Source: Sisyra terminalis (lineage: Eukaryota; Arthropoda; Insecta; Neuroptera; Sisyridae). From it: a stretch of DNA of 64,000 nt. The notes under the pieces are model-generated. The model saw nothing but the letters and a program-made list of their open reading frames with translations. It did not search any database and was not told the DNA's origin. Where the stretch lies: assembly GCA_958496175.1 (NCBI GenBank), contig OY292278.1, forward strand, positions 48,856,001 through 48,920,000, in the 5' to 3' direction. A program made the translations under genes and the position numbers. This document shows positions 21,436-32,092 of the stretch, one piece after another; position 1 is the first letter of the stretch; each line of letters begins with the position of its first letter.

Positions 21436-22732
21436 TTAAGTGATCAAAAAACAAAGATTTTTTTCTAGTTAATATTTTGGCACCTTGATTGTAGGTATTG
21501 CATTCTTAATTATTTCTATTTCTTCCATGAAATATGCAGTTTATCTAATTTTCTTGGAAAAATTCTTCCCATTTGTTTGATGAGAATTTATTCGACTACA
21601 ATTTTTATGGAAGTTATGTGCATAGCAGAAATACAGTGATGCAAGAACGATTCTGGAATGGTTAACGAACCGTTTATTGTTTGTAATTGTTAGTACAATG
21701 TATATGCAAAGAAAGATGGTATATTTAAGGAGTTGCAAGAAATTTATTGGTACATCTTATCGAATCCTTAGCTGGAAAATGCACTTGGAAAAAAAATTAC
21801 CAACAAGATTTGGTGGTTTTATTCCAAAAAAAATTAAATCATTTACGTTAAACACTAAAACAATCTTGCATCCAAAGAAAACAAATTTAAGAGATAATAA
21901 AATAAGTTTTAAGCAGCAATCCACAAAGTTTTAAAGTGTTGAAGTTCATTACCACTTAAGAGAAAATGATCAATTTCCTTAAAAATTGTTTTATTTACAA
22001 AAATCATATAAACTACTGAAAAAATCGATACATTTAATCAAATCAAATAATTTAAAAGACATAAATTAAGAATATGAGCTTAAGATACCCTTAAGTCAAA
22101 TGAATACATAGTGGACCAGAAAATAAGAGAAAATAAGCTTAAAAACCATTTGAGAAGAAACTTGATTAGGAGCTTTAGGAGGATACGAACCATGTTTGGA
22201 AAAAGAAAAGAAAATGCAGAAAGAAAATTATTTTGATTTGTTATTTCGGATAAAGAAGTCAAAGAATAAATTTACAGTCATATAACGGAATAAAGAATCG
22301 TAGAGCTTTAAAGCACACAATTTTTTTTCATAAACTTAATCATAGCTTAAAGCTTTGGCCCTCAAGTTTAAAGTGATCAAAACTGAAGAAAAATTCAAAG
22401 TTTACTTATTTGGACTCACAAGTCAATTTTTATTCCGCGTCATTGTTCATAAATCTTTGGGAATTAAATTTTATCAAACCATTACATTCCAAAAATTTAA
22501 AACTTTAAATATCAAATTAATTATTTACGCAATTGATAACGATTGAAATGTTTTTCGTTAAGCCATAAAACATGTTTTGAATATCTCAATAGTGATTTAA
22601 TTATAAGTAATTAACAAACAACAAATTTATCAATTTGATACTAAAGGTTACCAATTAATTTAAAATCATTTTAGTTTGATCTCAATATCACTAAGATAAT
22701 ATACCCGACTCACTAGTAGCATCTAGTGGTAA
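21436..22732. other. Intergenic; upstream end of duplication unit 2, then nothing recognised
   Basis: 21440-21790 matches 15600-15960 upstream of the other LRR gene. The rest has short AT-rich frames only. Confidence 0.45.
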
Positions 22733-22914
22733 ATTACAACACCTAATGAAAATAAGATTTTTTCGCTGACTTTGAACAGTTATACTGTGTATACAATATA
22801 TAGAATATATTGCGGTCCAATTTATGTAGTGTAATTTAATATAATAATATATAAAAAGCATACCATAAACATAAATTTGAACAGAAGTTCAAACAAAAAT
22901 ATCCGCGACGTATA

Positions 22915-22959
22915 GCCCAGATACGTATTTTGATTGCCAAGCAATCTTCCTCAGTGGGC
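22915..22959 (-). ncRNA. Hammerhead ribozyme motif, A3 left arm (core G lost)
   Basis: Stem I is perfect (GCCCA with TGGGC) and CTGAGGA, the GATTGC/GCAATC stem and TACGTA are present. The conserved GAAA reads AAAA, removing the guanosine that acts in catalysis in known hammerheads, so this copy should be inactive. Confidence 0.75.
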
Positions 22960-23030
22960 ATCAAGTAGTTTGGATCACTCCGTAACTGCTTTGTTATGAT
23001 TCACTGTCATTGTGAATCAACTACTTGATG

Positions 23031-23074
23031 ATCACTGAGGAAGATTGCATGGCAATCGAAATACGTATCTGGGC
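23031..23074 (+). ncRNA. Hammerhead ribozyme motif, A3 right arm (complete core)
   Basis: CTGAGGA (23035-23041), GATTGC/GCAATC around ATG, GAAA (23058-23061), TACGTA, UC and TGGGC are all present. Stem I is weaker (GATCA against TGGGC). Confidence 0.77.
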
Positions 23075-23307
23075 AATACACCACGAATATTTTTGTTTGA
23101 ACTTCTGTTCAAATTTATGTTTATGGTATGATTTTTATGTATTATTATATTAAATTATACTACATAAATTGGACTGCAATATATTCTATATATTGTATAT
23201 ACATTACAACACCTAATTTAAAAAGCTCTCTTATTAAAAGCATTAAAAAAATCTTTAAAACTAAGAATTAGTCTTCGAAAGTTTTTTGTCGGTAATTTTT
23301 TTTAATT

Positions 23308-24411
23308 TTACCTAATACACAAAATTCCATCAACATTGTCCTGATCCACGACCAAAGCTTCATCCAGAACCGTCACCCGATAATCGGCCAACGTTTTCAA
23401 AATTGCCGGCAAATCTTCACACGAAAACGCATTGAAATTCAAACTCACTTCCCGCAAATTGGGCAAAATTTTCACCAAACCAGTGGCGTCCAAACTGTTC
23501 AAACCAGTGGCCTGAATCTGCAACGTAGTCACCGTGCTGACATCCAAAAATTTCACCAAATCCAACTGACTCAACGGATTATAACTCAAATCCAGCAGTC
23601 GCAAACTTTTCAATCCCGCAAATCCTCCACTTTCGATCGTCGTTATTTGATTCCCCGACAAAATTAACTCCTCCAAATCGGTGAGCAACGCAAATGTGTG
23701 ATCCACCACCGTTTTCAAGAGATTGCCGTTTAAGTTCAACGATTTTAAATTTTTGAACGACAAAAAATTAATTTTTGACATCGTTTCTAAATTATTATCC
23801 TGCAAACTTAAACTCCTCACATTTTCCGTGTTTTGTGCCGCATTTTCATCGATCACCTGAACATTACATCCGCTTAAATCAATCGAATTTAGATGATTAC
23901 AATTGATAAATGTATCAACCCCAATTTCCTCAATCTCATTTCCAGCCAAAACCAAATTTACCAATCGTGGCAAATTATTAAACGCATTGATTCCCACCTT
24001 GCCAATTTGATTGTTCGACAAATCAATCGATTTCACCGGTAAACTATCGAAATTTTTCGACGATATTTCCGCAATTTGATTGGCCCAAATTTGCACGAAA
24101 TCCAATTTCTTTAAATGTTTAAATGCCTCTGGTTGAATGGACGTGAACGAATTGTTCACGAAAAGAAGGGAATGCAACAAATTGTAGCTGATTGGCTCGA
24201 AAAGACTAGAATTTATGGTTTTCAAAGGGGTGACAAAAATTTCCAGCGTGTCGTAAGGGTGGCTTCTTTTGGACTGAATTTTTTGAATGTCTTTAAGATT
24301 GGCATCGGTGCACAAAAGTTTCAGCCCTTGTTTTTCACAAGAACTCTTCGATGGGTGGACAAAATCGATTGAATAGAGCAAGAAAAAAATTAAAAAAACC
24401 AACGCCTGCAT
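23308..24411 (-). CDS. Secreted leucine-rich repeat protein, 367 aa (diverged paralogue)
   Basis: I prefer the ATG at 24409-24411, which gives MQALVFLIFFLLYSIDFVHP as signal peptide and follows a good acceptor (polypyrimidine tract, then ACAG) by three bases. The in-frame ATGs upstream (up to 24537) would put the signal inside the protein. The N-terminal cap has SSCEKQGLKLLC. About eleven LRRs follow, with strong NxLxxL framework, then FSCEDL and the end VDGILCIR. It is the most diverged intact member and codes with somewhat higher GC than its surroundings. It may be spliced to the 5'UTR candidate near 26031, or start from the TATA-like site at 24503-24511. The function is not known. Confidence 0.9.
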   Translation of the reverse strand: MQALVFLIFFLLYSIDFVHPSKSSCEKQGLKLLCTDANLKDIQKIQSKRSHPYDTLEIFVTPLKTINSSLFEPISYNLLHSLLFVNNSFTSIQPEAFKHLKKLDFVQIWANQIAEISSKNFDSLPVKSIDLSNNQIGKVGINAFNNLPRLVNLVLAGNEIEEIGVDTFINCNHLNSIDLSGCNVQVIDENAAQNTENVRSLSLQDNNLETMSKINFLSFKNLKSLNLNGNLLKTVVDHTFALLTDLEELILSGNQITTIESGGFAGLKSLRLLDLSYNPLSQLDLVKFLDVSTVTTLQIQATGLNSLDATGLVKILPNLREVSLNFNAFSCEDLPAILKTLADYRVTVLDEALVVDQDNVDGILCIR

Positions 24412-24502
24412 GATCTGTAAAAAAAAAATGAGTATATTACAAGACTGGAAAGAAAGGGACATCTGATAAGCGTTTTTCACATAAATCAGGAGTCCTTCCT
24501 TT

Positions 24503-24511
24503 TCTATATAA
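24503..24511 (-). promoter_or_regulatory. TATA-like site upstream of the LRR gene at 23-24 kb
   Basis: On the minus strand TTATATAGAAAAGG resembles the TATATAAAAG boxes of the related genes. An initiator-like TTATCAG, which is also a GATA site, follows about 35 bases later. Confidence 0.4.
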
Positions 24512-24641
24512 CTTGTTAACATTAGAAAATTGTCCATAATAGATGATAAAATTCAGATCTCAGCTTTTATTTTTTTAAATAAGAAGAATATTCAGGTTGT
24601 TTAAAATCGGTTTTTTTATTTGATATTTTTACTATTCAATT

Positions 24642-24678
24642 AGCTACGTTTCGTTACGTATCGTAACTTCATCAGGCT
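24642..24678 (-). ncRNA. Hammerhead ribozyme motif, B1 left arm (complete)
   Basis: On the minus strand: AGC, CTGATGA, then stem GTTACG-ATA-CGTAAC, GAAACGTA giving a 2-bp stem III, then GCT pairing with AGC in stem I. All core bases are present. It points toward the LRR gene at 23308-24411. Confidence 0.75.
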
Positions 24679-24904
24679 TCTATAAAAAATTAAAATAATT
24701 ACAAAATATGTCAATCATACATAAATTTCAAAACTGAATTAAATAATTAAATTGGAAATATTTTATTTTTGAGTATTAAGGTATTTTATTAATTAATTTA
24801 ATTATTATAATATTTAATTATTTATAACAATATCTCTTAAAATATTTGTCATATTTTGAGTTAGTTATTATTATTTAATTACAAATATTTTATACTATCT
24901 ATAT

Positions 24905-25640
24905 AAGGGTGATTTTTTTTTTGACTTTTTTTGGTCCTATCGTGAAATTTAGTTGGAAATACCAAAAAAAAAAAAATCTCTGAAAGTTTGAGCCCTTAAT
25001 ATTAATTTTAAGTCCTCGACCAAGCCGTGTAAAGATTTCCCATTGAAAATGCTCGGAAACTTTGATTTTTTATTTTTAAATTTCTATATCTCAGCGGCAT
25101 AAAATTAAAAATTAAACTTTAAATCAATGCTCGGCAAAAATTTCACAGAAAAATCAATTCAAGGCTTAATATCTCGTTTAATATTGATCTTAGCGATTTG
25201 GTTTACAGGACCTTTTTTGTAGGAAATCAAATTCTCTACAAGTTTTTCATCTATAATTTTTCCGTAGCTCTTGTAATTTACGAGATAAATGCAAAAAAAA
25301 CGCCAATTTTATGGAAAAATCAGGTTCAGTGGCCCGTACTACCTCACCGGTGTGAGTTACGACTTTGTCGCAATAGGCATTTTTGTAGAGCGTTTAATTC
25401 TGAGAAAAAACCATTTTCGGTAAAAGCGATCCCATGAAATGCCGCTGAGATATAGATATTTAAAAAAAAAATCAGAGTTTCCGTGTATTTTCAATGGGAA
25501 ATCTTTACACGTCTTGGTCGAGGACTTAAAATTAATATTAAGGGCTCAAACTTTCAGAGATTTTTTTTTTTTTGGTATTTCCAACAAAATTTCACGATGG
25601 GACCAAGAAAAGTCAAAAAAAGTAAAAAAAAATCACCCTA
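24905..25640. mobile_element. TA-flanked fold-back MITE (family P, copy 2), inside B1
   Basis: AGGGTGATTTTTT and AAAAAATCACCCT face each other, with TA after the right end and a degraded AA/TA at the left. The arms mirror blocks such as GAGCCCTTAATATTAATTTT and its complement near 25525-25545, meeting near 25270. The family block TTTTTGTAGAGCGTTTAAT is present at 25382. Confidence 0.75.
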
Positions 25641-25722
25641 ATCTATATTATATGTATATTATTATAGTTTTGAAATTTATGTATGATTGACATATTTTGT
25701 AATTATTTTAATTTTTTATAGA

Positions 25723-25759
25723 AACCCGATGAAGTTACGATACGTAACGAAACGTAGCT
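25723..25759 (+). ncRNA. Hammerhead ribozyme motif, B1 right arm (core mutated)
   Basis: Same layout as the left arm, but CTGATGA reads CCGATGA and stem I is mismatched, so it is probably inactive. Confidence 0.65.
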
Positions 25760-25842
25760 AATTGAATAGTAAAAATATTAAATAAAAAAACCGATCTTAA
25801 ACAACCTGAATTGTTTTCTTATTTAAAAAAAAATAGAAAATT

Positions 25843-27042
25843 TAAAAAAAAAAATGAGTTCACTTAGTTTAATGTATAGAATTGATGCTAAAATTTGTAA
25901 ACTTTTGAAGAAAATTTATAAAAAAATTACCTTAGTTTTCTTTCCTTTCAGCCTAATCAAACACTATAAAATTTTTCTCAAAAATCAAAGGTTTAAATAG
26001 GAAAATCTCAAACTATTTTCTTTTCTTACCTTCAAATTCTTCGAATCTCTTCCGCAATCCTTCGAAAACGAATCTCTTATCGCTTTTCAAATCAATTCTG
26101 AAAATTTGTCGACCAAAGTTCAGTGTTTTCAGAAACAACAAACAAACACTCAACGCTTATCGACGACATTGCGAAGGATAAGAAAAAAAAAAAAAAACAA
26201 AGTATTAAAATGATTATTTTTTTCTTTATTAAATATTATAATTTGTTGTTATAATTATTATCTATATTAATTAAAATAATTATCATACAAATTGTACAAA
26301 GCAAAATTCCTAGATTTTTTTTCGATTTCAAAAGCCTTAACAATTAGGACATAATAAAGATTGAAACGTAGATCTTTATTGCATATTTTTGAACAAAACT
26401 CCTACATTTGGGAAATTTCCTAAGTTTAAACCAGTGGCTCCAAACATTTTTCTTGATTAAAACACGTAAGTAAATAATCACTATCGAAAAATTGGATATT
26501 TCAAAACGAATTCAATCTTCATATTCTTCCCAATTAAAACTTAAGCTTTTGAAAAAAAAAATCACCATCTAAGATTGTATGCCCCGATAAAATACTCAAG
26601 AGTATTTCACTAACTAAATAAATATAATATATTACTATACCATTTTCTTTTTAATGAAGAGAGACGAAAAATACAATTAAAAAAATTAGTCTTATTAATT
26701 TTTTCCAAGTTTCTTTCAACCCCAAATTAAAATTCTCTCCGTTATTTATAGTGACAAAGAAAAAAAATTGTTCTAATCAGACGGTGGACAAAAAAGGACA
26801 GAAAAAATGGCACTATAATTATATGTCGCGAAAATTCGATGAATCAAAAACTCAAGTGTGAAAAATTTGACGAAAAAAGGCACAAATTTTCTGTTAAGTA
26901 ATTACGATTGTTTTCTTTGAAAAAATACTCTTTTTTTGGTTGAGAAAAAATATTTCTTTGATTATTTGCTTCTTTAAATTTCGTCCGTCTTATTGCAATA
27001 TTATTATTCGTTTACGTTTTTTTTTATTAATTGATTTTTATT
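25843..27042. other. Intergenic; possible distal 5'UTR exon with GATA motifs at 26031-26180
   Basis: On the minus strand GAATTTGAAG followed by GTAAGAAAAG at about 26030 looks like a donor. The 150 bases upstream are less AT-rich and contain three GATA-type sites (CTTATCGC 26088, CTTATCGACG 26155, GGATAAG 26175). It could be a noncoding first exon of the LRR gene at 23308-24411 with B1 in the intron. The rest holds nothing recognised. Confidence 0.3.
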
Positions 27043-27953
27043 TGGTGTACAAATAAGTTATGGGGGATTAGAAAAAATTGATCTAAACTTTTATAAATTA
27101 TCTTCAATTATATTCATGTTAAAGCGTTATTCTTTCCCTTCTTACGGGTTAAGACCATACTTTCTTTGTGCTCTAACCAGATCAAATTTTTACCCCATAA
27201 AACACAATTTGTAAGAAGTGCAACTTCTTTGTTTTAATTTGAAGAAAAGTGCAGTTTATGGCCATCGATTGTTAACTAAAGCATATAGGAAACTAACTTC
27301 ATCAATTAAAACACATAAATTATGGTTCTGATTTCTTAAAAATGATAATTTTGGTACCAGTAACCAAAAATGACAAGATAAACCAGGAAAGTTTGAAGAA
27401 ATTATAGGGTTCAAGATTCATATCAAATTCAAGAGGAGATAGCGGAAATTTTGGAAAAGAGTCAACAAGTGGTTTCAAATTATTTGAAGACCAGGAATGT
27501 GGTGCAAAAATCGGGAAACTGGGTTCTCCATGAACTTAAATTCATGAACTTTCATGAGCTAACAACTGCTTTCAAGGCAAAAGTAGAAGAGATTTTTCCA
27601 TAGAGTTATAACTTGGGATGAAAAATGAATCCAATTCGACCATCCACAAAAGAGAAAATCGTGGAGTAATCAAAGAAACCAAATATTCTTGGCAAGAAGT
27701 CCCTGCTGTCCATTTGATGGACCCAAATCGGAATCATAAACCATGAGTTATTCCAATCAAATGAAACTTTTCCTGGAGAACACTCGGAAAACTGGGGAAA
27801 ATTTATCGATTCCTGGATCGCCTCAAAGGCAAAGAATTTTTTCAAAACTAAGAAACGAGAAAAAGAAGTATCCAGCAATCGACAGAATTTTAAAAAAAGA
27901 ATAACATTGTTTTTAATTATTTTTTTTGGACCCTCAAAACTTATTTGTACACC
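27043..27953 (+). mobile_element. Decayed mariner element with transposase remnant
   Basis: The terminal repeats GGTGTACAAATAAGTT (27044 onward) and its mirror ACTTATTTGTACACC (right end 27953) resemble mariner ends, and TA follows at 27954-27955. Between about 27435 and 27890 the plus strand, across shifting frames, reads as mariner transposase. It shows a helix-turn-helix part with SQQVVSNYLK, then QKSGNWVLHEL (the WVPHEL motif), WDEKW around the first catalytic Asp region, and an IGIINHEL-like stretch. Frameshifts, stops and a short length (0.9 kb; full elements are about 1.3 kb) show it is dead. Confidence 0.8.
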
Positions 27954-27955
27954 TA

Positions 27956-29813
27956 ATAAATGAAAGTAGCACTCAAGAATTGACGGAAGAAATTGAAAAT
28001 TGGAATTTGAACTTAAAAATCAAACAATATCAAATTTTCCTTCAGAAACAAAGTAAGGAATTCAGTGTAGGTAAAATTCATAAATTTTAGGTTTATATCT
28101 CATTCTTGAAAGATAAAAAAATTATGAATAACAAAAGATTATATTTAAGGTCTTGATACTTTTTGATATCAGCTGATTGATTTATCAGCTGATCAAAAAT
28201 CGATCAACATCTTTAAAGACCATACTTAAATTTTGATGAAATTACTATTTCAAATTTGGCATTTTCAATTCAAAAATCTTAAATATTGAATTATATATAA
28301 CAATAAATTAAATATAAATCCCGTACAATTGCACTGATGTAATAATTGGGAGTCATTTCAAGAAAAATTCCAATTTAAATTTCATTCCGTTGAAAATTAA
28401 TTACACATTACAAGATATTTAATATTTAATAGGATTTTTTTCAATATTTTTAATATTTTAATATATAAATATAGATTATAGTAATTAATTAGTAGATTAT
28501 TTATAAAAAAATTGTTGCAAATATTTACAAACATTTTGATCATCCAATTGTTTTCACATTTGTATCACAATTTGACACAAATTTCAATATTATTTACAGT
28601 TATTATTTTTTTAGTTTTTTTTTTTCAATTTTAATAAAAAAATCCTTTCACACAAATGACTAAGCCTTTCACTATATCTCACTTACTTACATACACATCT
28701 AGAGCAAACTTTTGGACGGAATTTTCAACTATAATTATTTAATGATTATTAAAAAAAGAACGCCAAGCATTTATTTGGGGGGATAGTAGTAAAGGGGGTA
28801 TGCATATAATACAACAGGGTATTATTTAATACACACAATGGAAGGCTTAAGCGAATCTTACGAAATTTTTTGGAAGTTGAGATCTAAATTCGAACACCCG
28901 AATTTCTCAAAATATTTTTTTTTTTGGTTTTTTTTTAAGGGGTTTTCCTCGATTTACCGATGAAAACTGTAACAGAAGTTTTCTTATTTTCAACAAAATT
29001 AATTTTTATTTTATGCATTGTCGAAAAAGTTACAAAATTTAACTTTTTAATACGTAGTCTAGAGAAAAAAGTTTTTCTCAATTTTGTCATCAAAGTCCAA
29101 TATTGACTTCTTTGATCCTTTATCCACCCTACCCCCCTTCAAAGTGTTAATTTAATATAAAAGAAAAAGAAATACCAAATTATGACGATAAACTGAAAGG
29201 AATTAATCAAGGAAATGCTTCTCATTGTAAAACTTAAAAATTTAATAGAAAATTGAGATGAAATCATCTTTCATAAGGCCCTTTTCCCATCATCATCTGT
29301 AAAATTTCCTTGATTTTAAGGGAGGTAAGTAATAATAAAAAGAGGTGAATAAACAAAATATAGGGGATAAAATTAAGAATAAACAATTGCAAATTTAAAA
29401 ATAATCACTTGTTGTATTTTCTGGGCTATACCCAAATCAGCGACCTGCATACCTCGAAAAACATAAAAATCAAATCCTTGATCCTTTTTAATCCTTGTTA
29501 ACATATAATGAAGAAGCAAAACTTAAGGGATCTTAAGAAAAAAAAAATGAGCGATTGATTTATTAAATTCTACGAAATTCAAAATTTTACAGGTGGCTAT
29601 AATTAAATTATCGAGGATATATAAAACTCCTATATTGACCAAGATAATCATGAATCCAAATAACGTGAATCAATGAAGATATTGAATAAATTGAGAATGA
29701 CCAATATCAACAATATTTTCCTGAGGGGTCGTTCAAAAAAGACGTTCACATACAAAAGGGTAAGGAGTTAGGTACTTACTGTACCAAGATGTGATTAGTC
29801 ACAACAGGTCCAG
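27956..29813. other. Intergenic, nothing recognised apart from a MITE-end relic near 29733
   Basis: AT-rich, with one G-rich spot near 28777. GAGGGGTCGTTCAAAAAAGA at 29733 resembles the end of the MITE at 9305. No gene is seen. Confidence 0.45.
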
Positions 29814-30444
29814 TAGGGTGGTCCATAATAAGAATGTTTTTTTTAATTTCTTTGCTCCCAGGAGCTCAAATGCTTCCTAATTGATAAAAAAAAAATCCCT
29901 GAAAATTTGAGCTCTTAATATTAATTTTAAGATAGTCCATTTTTCAACTTAAGTTTCTTATGGAAATAACGTGGGAAAAATTTAATTTGTTCTTTTGAAT
30001 TCCATAACTCAGCGACAAATAAATCATTAATAAAAATTTTGCATAAGAAACTTGATATATTTCGTAAAAATAAATATTTACTTAATAATTATAGTTGATA
30101 ATATTAATAATTATATAATAATTAAACTTTGAGCTCGAAGAACTCTTAAGCCAATAGATTTAGTGAAAAATTATAAGGGCACTTTTTTGTAGAGCGTTAA
30201 ATTTACAATAAACATAACGCAATTTGTTTACTTTCGATTTATTTGTCGCTGAGTTGTGGAATTCTAAAGAAAAAATTATATTTTTCTCACGTTATTTCCA
30301 TAAGAAACTTAAGTTGGAAAGTGGACTATCTTAAAGTTAATATTAAGAGCTCAAATTTTCAGGGATTTTTTTTTATCAATTTGGAAGCATTTGAACCTCT
30401 GGGAGCAAAGAAATTCAAAAATATCCCTATTAAGGACCACCCTA
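29814..30444. mobile_element. TA-flanked fold-back MITE (family P, copy 3)
   Basis: TAGGGTGGTCC at the left and GGACCACCCTA at the right are mirrored and TA-flanked (29814-29815, 30443-30444). Arms carry GGAGCTCAAATGCTTCC, GAGCTCTTAATATTAATTTT and TTTTTTGTAGAGCGTTAAAT. Confidence 0.78.
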
Positions 30445-32092
30445 TGACTCAATTCCTTCTATATTACGACGCATTTCAAAAGTTTTTGGCTGTTATCATT
30501 AGGTAATCTGATTTTAATCAAAATTTTCATTACCTGATAATGATAGCCAAGAACTGTTGAAACGCGTCGTAAAATAGAAGAAATTGAGTCATAGAACATA
30601 TATTATTATTTATTAATTTATCAATTTTATTTTTTCTAGGGGTCGTTCATGAAAGACGTTCGCATATTAGGGGATAAAAAGTCACTTATTGTGACAAGAT
30701 ATGATAAGCTCATGTAGGAATTTCTAATACTCATAACAGGCCCAGTCTTGGACCCGTCGTAAATTGCCAAGCCTTGGAATTCAATCCTGACCCAAGGCTT
30801 GGCCTTGGCCAAGCGTCAACCCCAGAGCTTATAATCCAGATAAGTGAAAAAAAAAATTACCATAACTAAAATCGTTATTAAATTTTTTATATTCTTTTTA
30901 ATTGTAAAAATTACCAAATTTTAGTTGAAATTCATTGCCAAGCCAATTTTGGCTCATGCCAGGACTAATTAAAAACTCCTACTTGAGAAGGGGGATCAGA
31001 GGGGTCTCAGGAAACGTAACGATCGCAATTCCCAAACAATTTCACATTAATTTTTCTCTAGACTTTCTTTACTTCATCTTTCCCCTTCATAAATTTAAGC
31101 ATTCCATATAAAACATTTTGAAAACTTCTGACTCAATTTCCACATATTTTTCCGGTAAAACCCATGCAAAAATGGAAAATCAATAAAAAACAGAACTCTT
31201 TAATAATAAAATTTAATAACTATTACTTTAAAAAAAAAAGAAATATATATATAATTACACGAAATAAGAATTATTTTTAAAAGTCTTTGATTCGAAAAAA
31301 ATATATTTAAAATATTGCAAATAAAGGACAAAAATCTCACTCAAAACTATCAAAACCCAAAAACAAGGACAAGACTAGATACTAACAAAAAAAAGGCGTA
31401 CAGATAAATATTTAATAGCATTTTTTACAACAAGCAAAAATGGATGAAAAAAAAAACTAACACAAAAAATGGCTTAAAGCAATTCTAAAAATTTTTTTTT
31501 TTTTTTGTTAAATTGTACTTTCGTATTAATTCAGACCATTAGTATATTATTTATTTTTTTGTTTCTTAAATTTAAGTACATTAAAAAATTAAGCCCACCT
31601 GTAAGTCTAAGGACTTGAGCGATTTCTTTATTGTTTTTTTCTTTTTGTTTAAATTAAGCGCCAAAAAATCTTCAATTAAAAAAAATCAAGCAGGCAATGA
31701 AAAGTGGCCAACTTGGATTAAAATATATGTTGCATATAAAAAGAAGTTCTCTGGCACGGATAAAAGGAACGATAAAAATCCGCCATTTCACTTCACCGGA
31801 TTGAAATGGAATATTAGATGTTCACGTAAAAGATTTTAAAACAAATCTAATCACTTTAAGATATACATATATAGTAATAATAATTAGCAATAGGCAATTA
31901 CAAAAAGAAAAATGCATAAAATATTTGAAATAAATAACGTTTAGTTAAATAAATTAAGAGAGGAGCCCCCCCTTTTCCGCCTGGTGGTGGTTATAAAAAC
32001 AAACAACAACAAAAAAAAAAAAAATGAAAAAACGTAGACAGTACAAACCGGTGGCGGTACGGATGAAAGACTTGGAAATTGGAATGGGGACT
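30445..32092. other. Intergenic and katanin p80 3' region; MITE relic near 30650
   Basis: Another relic of the 9305 MITE end lies at 30650 (AGGGGTCGTTCATGAAAGAC). 30740-30990 has short CCAAGCCTTGG / GGCTTGGCC inverted runs. The last few hundred bases before 32093 are the likely katanin 3'UTR, including a GC-richer patch at 31960-32000. No other gene is seen. Confidence 0.4.

Larger units (their letters stand above)
17780..21790. repeat. Segmental duplication unit 2, carrying the LRR gene at 18-19 kb
   Basis: It is the partner of 12440-16110 (see that entry for shared blocks). Relative to unit 1 it carries two extra pieces, the inverted flank at 17706-18110 and the element at 19957-21435, and it lacks the palindrome F1. 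Confidence 0.75.
22748..23202. mobile_element. Family A palindromic element, copy A3 (both arms present)
   Basis: This is the fullest family A copy. It has the asymmetric end (TTTTTTCGCTGACTTTGAAC), inverted arms, and a ribozyme core in each arm facing outward from the loop. The 15-bp target duplication ATTACAACACCTAAT is exact (22733-22747 and 23203-23217). It lies about 100 bases past the 3' end of the LRR gene at 23308-24411. No protein is encoded. Confidence 0.88.
24532..25833. mobile_element. Family B palindromic element, copy B1, with a fold-back MITE in its loop
   Basis: Arms at about 24590-24735 and 25665-25820 mirror each other (TTCAGGTTGTTTAAAATCGG against CCGATCTTAAACAACCTGAA) and each has a hammerhead core. 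The left end AATAGATGATAAAATTCAG is shared with B3 at 50559. A possible 9-bp target duplication TAGAAAATT lies at 24523-24531 and 25834-25842. The loop is occupied by the TA-flanked element at 24907-25638. It sits about 120 bases upstream of the LRR start codon. Confidence 0.78.

Noticed and set aside
24412..24537. N-terminal extension of the LRR gene to the ATG at 24537
   Set aside because: It would bury the signal peptide; a splice acceptor stands just before the preferred ATG at 24411.
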